Source of the DNA: Stenotrophomonas sp. BIGb0135
GTDB taxonomy: Bacteria > Pseudomonadota > Gammaproteobacteria > Xanthomonadales > Xanthomonadaceae
NCBI RefSeq assembly: GCF_024810105.1
Contig: NZ_JANUDX010000007.1
Location: 124,001 to 188,000 of the forward strand
Direction of reading: 5' to 3'
DNA length: 64,000 nt
Made by a program: the position numbers and the translations under genes. How positions within the stretch are numbered: position 1 is the first letter of the stretch; every line of letters starts with the position of its first letter. Positions 27,997 to 37,198 of this stretch are shown here, one piece after another. The notes under the pieces were generated by a model. It worked only from the letters and a program-made list of their open reading frames with translations, had not been told where the DNA came from and searched no databases.

Positions 27997-29166
27997 ATGA
28001 ATACCCCCCTGCCCGTAGTCCGCCTCAAGAACGCCTGGCGCTCCAGCCACCCGTGGATCTTCCAGAAACTGGTCGAAAAGCCCGCCGTCCGTCCCAAGCC
28101 CGGTGCCATCGTCGACGTCGTCGGCGTGGACGGGGAGTGGATCGGCCGCGGCTTCTACAACGGGCATTCGCGCATTGCCGTGCGCATCCTGGAGACCGAC
28201 CAGCCCGTTCCGGTGGACGCGGGCTGGTTCTCGCGCAAGATCGCCCAGGCCGTTTCGCTGCGTCGCGACGTGCTGAAGCTGGATGCGGTGTCCGACGCCT
28301 GGCGCGTGGTCCACAGCGAGGGCGATGGCCTGTCCGGCCTGGTGGTGGACCGTTACAACGACCTGGTGGTGGTGGAGTTCTTCGCCGCCGGCATGTTCCG
28401 CCACCGCGAATGGATCTATGAGGCGCTGCGCGAGCAGTTCCCCGGCTGCCGTTTCCACAGCTTCGCCGACGAACACGTGCAGAAGCAGGAAAGCTTCGAT
28501 TTCCACGGCAACACCACCACCGAAGCGTCGGTGATCACCGAGTACGGCGTGAAGTTCCGCGCCGATCCGGCCGGTGCGCACAAGACCGGTTTCTTCGCCG
28601 ACCAGCGCGAAAACCGCCAGTGGCTGAGCGAGCAGGTGGACGGCAAGACCGTGCTGGACCTGTGCTGCAACACCGGTGGTTTCGCGGTGTATGCGGCCGC
28701 GCGTGGTGCCTCGGAAGTGGTCGGCATCGACATCGACGAGGACGTGATCGCGATTGCCAAGGGCAATTCGCGCCTCAACAACGTGCGCCCCAAGTTCATC
28801 CAGTCCGACGTGTTCCCGTGGCTGCGCGATGCGGCCAACCGCGGCGAGCAGTTCGACGTGGTGATCCTGGACCCGGCCAAGATGACCCGCGACCGCGACC
28901 AGGTGATCACGGCGCTGAAGAAATACCTGGACATGAACAAGCTGGCGCTCGGCGTGGTCAAGCCCGGTGGCCTGTTCGCCACGTTCTCCTGCACCGGCCT
29001 GGTGGCCGAGGACCAGTTCCTGGACATGCTGCGCCGTGCCGCGTTCTATTCCGGCCGCACCATCCAGATCCTGAAGGTCGCCGGCGCCGGTCCGGACCAT
29101 CCGTTCATGGCCCACGTGCAGGAATCGCGCTACCTCAAGGCCGTGTTCTGCCGCGTGCTTGATTGA
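27997..29166 (+). CDS. Class I SAM-dependent rRNA large-subunit methyltransferase (RlmI-like)
   Basis: 389 residues from ATG at 27997, with a TACAAT -10-like hexamer immediately upstream. An N-terminal PUA domain (WIFQKLVEKPAVRPKPGAIV, about 18-85) precedes a Rossmann methyltransferase fold with LDLCCNTGGFAVYAAARGA near residue 225. It has VVILDPAKMT near 290 and the catalytic-Cys motif TFSCTG near 330, as in RlmI, which methylates C1962 of 23S rRNA. The exact target in this organism is inferred. It is followed by a hairpin and a tandem-repeat block. Confidence 0.88.
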   Translation: MNTPLPVVRLKNAWRSSHPWIFQKLVEKPAVRPKPGAIVDVVGVDGEWIGRGFYNGHSRIAVRILETDQPVPVDAGWFSRKIAQAVSLRRDVLKLDAVSDAWRVVHSEGDGLSGLVVDRYNDLVVVEFFAAGMFRHREWIYEALREQFPGCRFHSFADEHVQKQESFDFHGNTTTEASVITEYGVKFRADPAGAHKTGFFADQRENRQWLSEQVDGKTVLDLCCNTGGFAVYAAARGASEVVGIDIDEDVIAIAKGNSRLNNVRPKFIQSDVFPWLRDAANRGEQFDVVILDPAKMTRDRDQVITALKKYLDMNKLALGVVKPGGLFATFSCTGLVAEDQFLDMLRRAAFYSGRTIQILKVAGAGPDHPFMAHVQESRYLKAVFCRVLD

Positions 29167-29173
29167 TGGCACC

Positions 29174-29202
29174 GCGTATGCCGGCCAGCGGTCGGCATAC
29201 GC
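29174..29202. other. Hairpin downstream of the methyltransferase gene
   Basis: GCGTATGCCG and CGGCATACGC form a 10-bp inverted repeat around about 9 nt. It starts 8 bp after the stop codon and may end or protect the transcript. Confidence 0.55.
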
Positions 29203-29235
29203 CGGCCTGTCTGCCGGCCGACCGACCCAACGACC

Positions 29236-29565
29236 GGCACGCCTGACGGTGTGCCTGCCGATGGTCCACGGCGTTCGGCGCGCCTGACGGTGTGCCTGCC
29301 GATGGTCCACGGCGTTCGCCACGCCTGACGGTGTGCCTGCCGATGGTCCACGGCGTTCGGCACGCCTGGCGGTGTGCCTGCCGATTGGTCCACGGCGTTC
29401 GGCACGCCTGGCGGTGTGCCTGCCGACGGTCCACGGCGTTCGGCACGCCTGGCGGTGTGCCTGCCGATGGTCCACGGCGTTCGGCACGCCTGACGGTGTG
29501 CCTGCCGATTGGTCCACGGCGTTCGGCACGCCTGGCGGTGTGCCTGCCGATGGTCCACGGCGTTG
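29236..29565 (+). repeat. Tandem repeat, eight copies of a 41-42 bp unit
   Basis: Units start at 29236, 29277, 29318, 29359, 29401, 29442, 29483 and 29525. All share CTGCCGA..GGTCCACGGCGTT and GGTGTGCCTGCCGA. Differences are single bases (GACGG or GGCGG) plus one extra T in units 4 and 7. There are no unique spacers, so it is not a CRISPR. Open frames through it are repeats of the same short peptide and are not credible genes. Confidence 0.9.
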
Positions 29566-29572
29566 GGAACGG

Positions 29573-29651
29573 GTAGAGCCGAGCCATGCTCGGCTGGCCG
29601 CGCGCAGCGCGGCAATGCGCCACGCAGCAGCCGAGCATGGCGCGGCTCTAC
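29573..29651. repeat. Inverted pair of SMAG-like palindromes
   Basis: GTAGAGCCGAGCCATGCTCG at the left end and a near-complementary GAGCATGGCGCGGCTCTAC at the right end form a pair of GTAG-ended palindromes in opposite orientation. A GC-rich centre separates them. They sit directly after the 41-bp array. Confidence 0.75.
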
Positions 29652-29707
29652 CGCGTGTCTTCCGACAGCGCTATCGTCCTACGCTTCCCATCCAAGGTGA
29701 GGCATCC

Positions 29708-30961
29708 ATGACGCTGCGCAGTCTGTCGTTGCTGGTATCGCTGGCGTTGTGCACGCCGCTGGCCGCCCACGCCATCGAGTTCACCCCGCAGGAACTGGCC
29801 AGGGCGTCCACGCTGCAGCAGCGGCTGCTGACGCTGGACAGCCACCTGGATACACCGGCCAACTTCCACCGCGACGGTTTCGACATCCGCCAACGGCACG
29901 ACCGCAACGCGTTGTCGCAGGTGGATTACCCGCGCATGGTCGAGGGCGCGTTGGATGGTGGCTTCTTCGCGATCTACACCGACCAGGGCGATCGCAGCGC
30001 GCGGGCGCACCAGCACGACCGCGATGCCGGCCTGCTGCGGCTGACCGAGATCCGCGAGATGCTCGCCGCGCACCCGGACAGCTTCCAGCTCGCGTTGACC
30101 CCCGCCGATGCGGCCAGGATCAAGGCCGCCGGCAAGCGCGTGGTCTACATCAGCATGGAAAACGCCAGCCCGCTGGTCGATGATCCCTCGCTGCTCAGTT
30201 ACTACCACCTGGCCGGCCTGCGCCTGCTCAGCACGGTGCATTTTGCCAACAACGAGTTCGCCGATTCGGCCACCGATCCCAAGGGCGCCGAATGGAAGGG
30301 CCTGAGCCCGGCCGGCAAGGCGCTGGTGGATGAGGCGGTGCGGCTGGGCATCGTCATCGACCAGTCGCACGCGTCCGACGCGGTGTTCGATGACCTGATC
30401 GAGCGCATGCCGGTGCCGTTCGTGCTGTCGCACAGCTCGGCCAAGGCGATCTACAACCACCCGCGCAATCTCGACGACACGCGCCTGAAGCGGCTGGCCC
30501 AGGCCGGTGGGGTGATCCAGGTCAACGCCTACGGCGGCTACCTGATCGACACCGGCAAGAGCGAGCCGCGCAAGGCGGCCGAGACGGCCTTGATGGCGCG
30601 GCTCGGCACCGATTACGACGGGATGAGCATCCAGCAGGGCGTGGCGCTGAAGAAGGGGCTGGAGGAGATCGACACGCGCATCCCGCTGCGCAAGGCCACG
30701 CTGGAGGACTTCTTCGCCCACCTCGAGCACATCCTCAAGGTGGTCGGCCCCGATCATGTCGGCATCGGGCTGGACTGGGATGGCGGCGGTGGCCTGGCCG
30801 ATCTGCAGGACGTGAGCCAGCTGCCGAAGATCACCGCGTGGCTGCTGCGCAAGGGCTACAGCGAAAAGCAGATCGCCGGCATCTGGGGCGGCAACCTGCT
30901 GCGCGTCATGCAGCAGGCGCAGGCGCATGCCGACAAGGCAGCGACCGCAGCGACCCCCTGA
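29708..30961 (+). CDS. Exported M19-family membrane dipeptidase
   Basis: 417 residues from ATG at 29708. The signal peptide MTLRSLSLLVSLALCTPLAA ends at AHA, so the enzyme is periplasmic. Zinc-site motifs are LDSHLDTP near residue 42, VYISMENASP with the bridging Glu near 155, IDQSHAS near 218 and VLSHSSAK near 241. The GLDWDGGG segment near 355 replaces the usual GSDFDG. Renal-dipeptidase-like enzymes cut dipeptides, including D-amino-acid-containing ones; the exact substrate is unknown. It stands alone between repeats and the permease gene. Confidence 0.9.
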   Translation: MTLRSLSLLVSLALCTPLAAHAIEFTPQELARASTLQQRLLTLDSHLDTPANFHRDGFDIRQRHDRNALSQVDYPRMVEGALDGGFFAIYTDQGDRSARAHQHDRDAGLLRLTEIREMLAAHPDSFQLALTPADAARIKAAGKRVVYISMENASPLVDDPSLLSYYHLAGLRLLSTVHFANNEFADSATDPKGAEWKGLSPAGKALVDEAVRLGIVIDQSHASDAVFDDLIERMPVPFVLSHSSAKAIYNHPRNLDDTRLKRLAQAGGVIQVNAYGGYLIDTGKSEPRKAAETALMARLGTDYDGMSIQQGVALKKGLEEIDTRIPLRKATLEDFFAHLEHILKVVGPDHVGIGLDWDGGGGLADLQDVSQLPKITAWLLRKGYSEKQIAGIWGGNLLRVMQQAQAHADKAATAATP

Positions 30962-31144
30962 CACGCGCAGTGCCGAGCCATGCCCGGCAACCGCAGCAAT
31001 CGCCGCAACCGCGCGGTGAAAGCTCCCGGCACGCGCACATGCGGTGCCGGGACATCCAGTGGACAGCGGCCGACGCCGCCGGCCAGCCCTTCATGACGAC
31101 CGGACGAAGCGCAACCGCGCGTGGCTCGGCGCCACCCGCACCGA
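30962..31144. other. 183-bp gap between convergent genes with a hairpin
   Basis: CCCGGCAC at 31025-31032 and GTGCCGGG at 31044-31051 form an 8-bp stem with an 11-nt loop between the dipeptidase and permease stops. No gene is seen. Confidence 0.45.
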
Positions 31145-32557
31145 TCAGGCCTTGCCCAGCACCGCATGGCGACGCCCGTAAGCGAAGTAGGCGATCAGGC
31201 CCAGGACATTCCAGGCCAGGAAATACAGCTGGGTCTTGCTCGGCAGGCTGAAGAACAGGTACAGACAGCCGATCACCGCCAGCGGGCCGACCACGTAGGC
31301 CAGCGGGGTGCGGAACTTGCGCACGCGGTTCGGCTCGCGCTTGCGCAGCACCACCAGGCACAGGCCCACCGCGGTGAACGCGGCCAGCGTGCCGGCGTTG
31401 GCCAGTGCGGCGATCTCATCCAGGCGGGCCACGCCGGCGAGCGCGGCGACCAGCACCGCGGTGAACAGCGTGGTCGCGATCGGCGTGCCGGTGCGCGCGC
31501 TGACCTTGGACAGGCCACGCGGCAGCAGGCCATCGCGCGACATGACGAAGAAGATGCGGCTCTGCCCGTACAGGAAGGCCAGCAGCACCGTCGGCAGGGC
31601 GATCACCGCCGCCGCGCCGATCCACTTGGCCGCGCCCGGGCTGCCCAGCTCGCGCAGGATCAGCGCCAGCGGCTCGGCGCTCTGGCCGAAGATGGTGTAG
31701 CTCATCGCGCCGACGGCGGCCAGCGCCACCAGCACGTAGATGATGGTGCAGCCGACCATCGAGCCGATGATGCCGATGGCCAGGTCACGGTCGGGCTTCT
31801 TGGTCTCTTCCGCCGCGGTGGAGATCGCATCGAAGCCGTAGAAGGCGAAGAAGATGATCGCCGCGGCCGCCATCACACCGTGCTCGACGCCATCGGCACC
31901 CACCGACTTGGCGAAGCCGAACGGCATGAACGGCTCCATGTGGCCGGTGTCGAAGTGCGGCAGCGCAATGGCCACGAACACGGTCAGCGCGATGATCTTG
32001 ACCACCACCAGGATCGCGTTGAGGGTGGCGCTCTCCTTGGTGCCGGCCATCAGCATGCCGGCCACCACGAAGGTGATCAGCACCGCTGGCAGGTTGATGA
32101 AGCCGCCCTCGACATGGGGGCCGGCGGTCAACGTCAACGGCAGGTCGATGCCCCAGCCGTGCAGGAAGCCGACCGCGTAGCCGGACCAGCCGACTGCGAC
32201 CGTGCTGACCACCAGCGAGTATTCCAGGATCAGGCTCCAGCCCACCACCCAGGCCACGGTCTCACCGAGCGCGGCGTAACTGTAGGTGTAGGCGCTGCCG
32301 GCGGCCGGCATCATGGTCGCCAGTTCGGCGTAGGACAGTGCCGCGCAGGCGCAGACCGCGCCGGCGATCGCAAAGGAGATCAGCACGGCCGGGCCGGCCA
32401 GGTTGGCGCCCACCCCGATCAGGGTGTAGATGCCCGTGCCGACGATGGCGCCGATGCCCAACGCGATCAGATGCGGCCAGCTCAGGGTCGGGACCAGCTG
32501 CCTGCCGGCTTCGTGGACGGTGACCTGGTCGATGGACTTGCGCCGGAGCAATGACAT
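31145..32557 (-). CDS. APC-family amino acid permease
   Basis: 470 residues with about twelve membrane helices, in the cationic-amino-acid-transporter-like branch of the APC superfamily. The family glycine motif in helix 1 is GIGAIVGTGIYTLIGVGANL (near 33-52), followed by AALSYAELATMMPAAGSAYT in helix 3 and the cytosolic EETKKPDRDLAIGI loop near 260. It imports or exchanges an amino acid across the inner membrane; the substrate cannot be read from sequence. It is monocistronic and converges on the dipeptidase gene. A scavenging partnership with that periplasmic dipeptidase is possible but only an inference. Confidence 0.92.
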   Translation of the reverse strand: MSLLRRKSIDQVTVHEAGRQLVPTLSWPHLIALGIGAIVGTGIYTLIGVGANLAGPAVLISFAIAGAVCACAALSYAELATMMPAAGSAYTYSYAALGETVAWVVGWSLILEYSLVVSTVAVGWSGYAVGFLHGWGIDLPLTLTAGPHVEGGFINLPAVLITFVVAGMLMAGTKESATLNAILVVVKIIALTVFVAIALPHFDTGHMEPFMPFGFAKSVGADGVEHGVMAAAAIIFFAFYGFDAISTAAEETKKPDRDLAIGIIGSMVGCTIIYVLVALAAVGAMSYTIFGQSAEPLALILRELGSPGAAKWIGAAAVIALPTVLLAFLYGQSRIFFVMSRDGLLPRGLSKVSARTGTPIATTLFTAVLVAALAGVARLDEIAALANAGTLAAFTAVGLCLVVLRKREPNRVRKFRTPLAYVVGPLAVIGCLYLFFSLPSKTQLYFLAWNVLGLIAYFAYGRRHAVLGKA

Positions 32558-32699
32558 GGGGCCTCGCGGGAATGACTGTTAAAGACAAGTCAGCGAGTTT
32601 TACCGAACGCGGTGCAGCATTACTACTGCCAAGCGTCCCGGCAAGCCGCATGGCGCATCTGACTGGGGCAGGGGTGACGAAATCGGCACAACCCGCCGA

Positions 32700-33110
32700 T
32701 CATGGCCACTGGCACCCGTTGTCGGTGGTGGCGCCGATGTCCTCGTGGAACGCGGTCTGCCGGCCACTGCGCGCATGGACGTAGTCGAAGCCGTAGATCC
32801 GCGCGCCCTGGGTGCTGATCAGGTAACGGCCGTTCACTGTGCCGTCCAGGTGTTCCAGCCACACCGAATCGAACTGCCAGGGGCGGCCCTCGGCCATCTC
32901 GGTGCTGTCCTGCGACAGCAGGGTCAGGCGCAGCCATTGGGTCTTGCCGGCGTAGCGCACGTAGCTGACGCGTTCGTTGCCCGCGCCGGCCTCGGGCAGC
33001 TTCCAGGCCAGGTGGATGCGGTCGCCGTCGCCGCCGGTCAGGCAGCGGACTTCATCGGCGTGGGCCGGGGCGATGGTCAGCAGCAGCGGGAGCAGGGCGG
33101 GCAGGCGCAT
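32700..33110 (-). CDS. Small exported protein, function unknown
   Basis: 136 residues from ATG at 33110. A clear signal peptide (MRLPALLPLLLTIAPAHA) gives a mature periplasmic protein of about 118 residues. Two Cys, one near the mature N-terminus (VRCLTGG) and one at the C-terminus (NGCQWP), could form a disulfide. The central part (SVWLEHLDGTVNGRYLISTQ, then GARIYGFDYVHARSG) looks beta-rich. It lies 46 bp after the SUFU-domain gene in the same direction. No family recognised. Confidence 0.75.
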   Translation of the reverse strand: MRLPALLPLLLTIAPAHADEVRCLTGGDGDRIHLAWKLPEAGAGNERVSYVRYAGKTQWLRLTLLSQDSTEMAEGRPWQFDSVWLEHLDGTVNGRYLISTQGARIYGFDYVHARSGRQTAFHEDIGATTDNGCQWP

Positions 33111-33156
33111 GTGGGCGTATCCGGCAGGCAGGGCAGGCGGGGGGCACGGTAGCCGA

Positions 33157-33831
33157 TCAACCGGGCGGCTGCAGCACGATGCCGCGGCGACCGGCATCGA
33201 TGACCGGCGCCGCGTTGGCCGCCTGGAGCTGGTCGACCACGCACGCGAAGTCGTGCTGCTGGCCGAACGCATGTTCGTCCAGGGTCAGGGGAATGAGCTG
33301 CAGGAACCGGAACTGACCGCTGTGCAGGCGCTGCACGTCGCCCAGGTGATGGGCCGGGGCGAACACCAATGCCTGCAGCACGCTGTCGGCGTGGTCGATC
33401 GGGCTGCCGATGCGCATCCGGTCCCACAGGTCCAAGGGCGCGTGGTCGCCCATGCGGCCGGCGGCCAGCAGCAGCTGGTAGGCGCAGAAGCGCTGCACCA
33501 GGGTCATTGCCCACGGCGCACGCTCGCGGGTCTGCAGCAGGAACTCCATGCCCAGCCCGGAGACGTCATCGGGGTCGGCTTCGGTCGCCTCCCAGGGATT
33601 GGACAGCCCGGAGCTGACATACGCCCAGCCCGCACGCGTGGGGCTGGGCGGGCACTCGAACACCCCGATGTGCAGCCAGCGCGGGTCGATATCGTCCTGG
33701 CCGAACACCGCGGAGAACACCGCGGGGTCGAGCGGATGGATGCCGGGCCCCAACGCGCCCAGCAATGACGGGTAGAGGGTTTCCTCGCGCTGTTTCCAGG
33801 CGCGGCTCAGCAGGTCATCGTGGTCGGACAT
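33157..33831 (-). CDS. Suppressor-of-fused (SUFU) domain protein
   Basis: 224 residues from ATG at 33831. The SUFU fold is suggested by WLHIGVFECPP followed by WAYVSSGLSNPWE near residues 75-90, GLGMEFLLQTRERAPWAM near 102, and the later APAHHLGDVQRLHSGQFRFL near 170 with an LIPLTLDEHAF segment. In animals this domain binds Gli factors. In bacteria it occurs widely in cytosolic proteins of unknown function, some near toxin-immunity genes. No toxin gene is seen beside it; its neighbours are an exported small protein and an aldo/keto reductase. Confidence 0.82.
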   Translation of the reverse strand: MSDHDDLLSRAWKQREETLYPSLLGALGPGIHPLDPAVFSAVFGQDDIDPRWLHIGVFECPPSPTRAGWAYVSSGLSNPWEATEADPDDVSGLGMEFLLQTRERAPWAMTLVQRFCAYQLLLAAGRMGDHAPLDLWDRMRIGSPIDHADSVLQALVFAPAHHLGDVQRLHSGQFRFLQLIPLTLDEHAFGQQHDFACVVDQLQAANAAPVIDAGRRGIVLQPPG

Positions 33832-33901
33832 CCGGTTACTCGCAGGCGATGGGCGCGCCATTGTCGCCCATCACCCCTCGCTGCCCGCGGGCCACCGGAA
33901 C

Positions 33902-34897
<996 letters not shown>

Positions 34898-35024
34898 GGG
34901 GGAATCTCCAGGGAAGCGGGGGACAGGATGACGCGGGTGGCCGCCATGCCGGGGGCAGGGCGGCGCGGAGGTCCAGCATCCTCCCGTGGACTATGTGGAT
35001 AAACTGCCCGTTCCTTCATCTGCC

Positions 35025-35041
35025 ATGAAGCTGGTCTTCAT
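35025..35041. promoter_or_regulatory. Candidate LysR operator
   Basis: ATGAAG-CTGGT-CTTCAT is a perfect 6-bp inverted repeat with a 5-bp centre between the divergent aldo/keto reductase and LysR genes, ending 2 bp before the preferred LysR start. LysR proteins commonly bind such sites and repress their own gene. Confidence 0.5.
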
Positions 35042-35042
35042 A

Positions 35043-35945
35043 ATGAGCGCCCAACGCCCGTTGTCCGCCGTGGTCGCCTTCGCCCGCGTGGCCCACCATG
35101 CCAGCTTCACCCGGGCGGCCGACGAGCTGGGTGTATCGCCATCGGCGCTGTCGCAGACGGTGCGCGCGCTGGAAGCCGGGATGGGCGTGCGCCTGCTGCA
35201 TCGGACCACGCGCCGGGTGGGCCTGACCGAACACGGCGCCCGCTTCCTTGACCGCGTGCGCGCGGGCCTGGCCCAGATCGACGCCGCGTTCGAGGACCTG
35301 GACAGCGTGCGCGATGTCCCGGCCGGCAAGCTGCGCATCAACGTGCCCCGGATTGCCGCCGAACTGCTGGTGTTGCCGCACCTGCCGGGCTTCCTGGCGC
35401 GGTACCCGCAGGTGGAGGTGGAGCTGTTCGTGGAGACGGCGCTGACCGACCTGGTCGCCGGCGGCTTCGATGCCGGGATCCGGCTGGGCGAGAGCCTCGC
35501 CCGCGACATGATCGCAGTGCCGATCGGCCCACTCGAGCGCCAGGTCGTGGTGGCCACCCCCGCCTATCTGGCCCGGCACGGCGTGCCTGCCACCCCGGCC
35601 GCGCTGGTCGGGCACGAGTGCATCGTGCACCGCCTCAGCAACGGCAGGCCGATGCCCTGGGAGTTCACCCGCGACGGCCGCGACTTCGACGTGGAAGTGG
35701 CCGGCCGGCTGGTGTTCAACGATGCGGGGCTGATCCACGCCGCCGTGCGCGCCGGCCTGGGCATGGCCCAGGGTTTCGAGGCGCTGATGGCGGCCGACAT
35801 CGCGGCCGGGCGGCTGCAGTGCGTATTGCAGGACTGGCAGGCGCCGTTCGCCGGTTTCCACCTGTACTACCCGGCGCGCGAGCAGATGGCACCGAAGCTG
35901 CGGGTGTTCATCGACTACCTGCGCCAAGCCCTGCGCAACCGCTGA
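35043..35945 (+). CDS. LysR-family transcriptional regulator, divergent from aldo/keto reductase
   Basis: 300 residues from ATG at 35043; in-frame ATG at 35025 and GTG at 34986 are alternatives, but the first would place the operator-like palindrome in coding DNA. The N-terminal winged helix-turn-helix shows FARVAHHASFTRAADELGVS, then PSALSQTVRALEAGMGVRLL and HRTTRRVGLTEHGARF. The effector domain contains LRINVPRIAAELLVLPHLPG. The arrangement suggests control of the adjacent reductase in response to a small molecule or oxidative signal. Confidence 0.92.
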   Translation: MSAQRPLSAVVAFARVAHHASFTRAADELGVSPSALSQTVRALEAGMGVRLLHRTTRRVGLTEHGARFLDRVRAGLAQIDAAFEDLDSVRDVPAGKLRINVPRIAAELLVLPHLPGFLARYPQVEVELFVETALTDLVAGGFDAGIRLGESLARDMIAVPIGPLERQVVVATPAYLARHGVPATPAALVGHECIVHRLSNGRPMPWEFTRDGRDFDVEVAGRLVFNDAGLIHAAVRAGLGMAQGFEALMAADIAAGRLQCVLQDWQAPFAGFHLYYPAREQMAPKLRVFIDYLRQALRNR

Positions 35946-35954
35946 GCCGCGTGC

Positions 35955-36323
35955 TCAGGCCGGGTGGGCGCACGAGGCGCCCCTGACCAGCGCGTGCAGC
36001 CGCTCATCCAGGCTCGAGGGGCCCTGCGGGAACACCGCGTGGGCATCCTCGGGAAAGCGCTTGCAGCGCAGCGTGCCGTGCGCATCGAACACCCGCCAGC
36101 CCTGGCCGGCACGCTCGGCCTCGCCGATGTGCCGGCACAGCGCCCGTTCCAGGCTGGCATCGCAGTCGAAGCGCCAGGTGCTCAGGTCGATGCGGTCCAG
36201 TGGCTGCAGGCTGGCGAGGATGCGGCCCACCGCAGGACTGGCCAGGTCGGTGCGGCCGGTGGCCATGCACAGCAGTCGTTCGTCATGGCCGATCAGGTGC
36301 TGGACGAAATACACAGGGGGCAT
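35955..36323 (-). CDS. Hypothetical protein
   Basis: 122 residues from ATG at 36323, preceded by GGAG at suitable distance; a GTG at 36395 would add 24 residues. No signal peptide or membrane segment. It has a TWRFDCDASLERALCRHIGE segment and four Cys, and a short C-terminal Ala-rich end. Not recognised. It converges with the LysR gene, 9 bp stop to stop. Confidence 0.6.
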   Translation of the reverse strand: MPPVYFVQHLIGHDERLLCMATGRTDLASPAVGRILASLQPLDRIDLSTWRFDCDASLERALCRHIGEAERAGQGWRVFDAHGTLRCKRFPEDAHAVFPQGPSSLDERLHALVRGASCAHPA

Positions 36324-36510
36324 CGCTCCAATCTCCGTGTAGCGCGCGGACGCGGGGCGCCCGTCGGCGATGGGCCGATTGGACACGTCGGACACGCGCT
36401 GCGGAATCTGAAATTATTGATTGAGGTGCCGCGCTTGCATGGCACGGTCTATTCGCGCAGCGGCACGAGAGCCTGGCTGCATCGCCGCAGACGCATGCAG
36501 GGCAGGGGTG

Positions 36511-37137
36511 TCAGCCGCTGACGCCGAGGCGGACGCCGAACCCGATCAGGAAGACACCCGCGATCCGTCGCAGGAAAAGCCCTACACGCGGATGCTGGAG
36601 AATCCGGCGGCGGAGCAGGTTGCCGACCCCGATCAGCACCGAGCAGTACGCCAGGCCCATGACGAAGATGATCACCGCCATGGTCGCGAACGTGGCCATG
36701 CCCTGGTGGCGGGCCGGGTCGATGAACAACGGCAGGAAGGCCATGTAGAAGATGATCGCCTTCGGGTTGAGCAGGTTGATCAGCACCGCCTGGCGGAAGT
36801 AATGCCCCGGCTGCAGGCGGATGCCGCCCTCCTCGCCGCTGCTGCGCGGCGCGCGCAGCAGCCCGATGCCGATCCATACCAGGTAGGCGGCGCCGAGGTA
36901 CTGCACCGCGTGGAACACCAGCGGGTTGGCCTTGAGCAGCGCGGCCACGCCGGCCACCGCCAGCCACATCAGGATCTGGTCGCCGAGCAGCAGCCCGAAC
37001 AAGGCGGTATAGCCGCCGCGCACGCCGCCACGGCCGGTGGCGGTGAGCAGGGTGAAGGTGCCCGGGCCCGGCAATGCCAGGAACACCAGCACGGCGGCAA
37101 TGAAGGTCCACAGGTCCTGGATGCCCATCCACGGCAT
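36511..37137 (-). CDS. LysE/RhtB-family exporter
   Basis: 208 residues from ATG at 37137 (MPWMGIQDLWTFIAAVLVFL). Six hydrophobic helices with the family N-terminal motif LPGPGTFTLLTATGRGGVRG near residues 22-41 and NLLNPKAIIFYMAFLPLFID near 120. These proteins export amino acids or related metabolites from the cytosol. The gene is alone in its direction next to a LysR gene, a frequent pairing for LysE-type exporters, but the LysR stop lies upstream of it in the same direction with a 61-bp gap. Confidence 0.9.
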   Translation of the reverse strand: MPWMGIQDLWTFIAAVLVFLALPGPGTFTLLTATGRGGVRGGYTALFGLLLGDQILMWLAVAGVAALLKANPLVFHAVQYLGAAYLVWIGIGLLRAPRSSGEEGGIRLQPGHYFRQAVLINLLNPKAIIFYMAFLPLFIDPARHQGMATFATMAVIIFVMGLAYCSVLIGVGNLLRRRILQHPRVGLFLRRIAGVFLIGFGVRLGVSG

Positions 37138-37198
37138 GGCGGCGACTCGACTACGGGGGGAGCGCCATTGTCCGGCACCGCCCGGCGTACCGATAGCG

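Noticed and set aside
29236..29565. CRISPR array
   Set aside because: The repeats are contiguous with no unique spacers and no cas genes are nearby.
34994..35002. A perfect DnaA-box-like TGTGGATAA
   Set aside because: It is isolated, far from the origin genes, and lies in a LysR promoter region. A single 9-mer is expected by chance.
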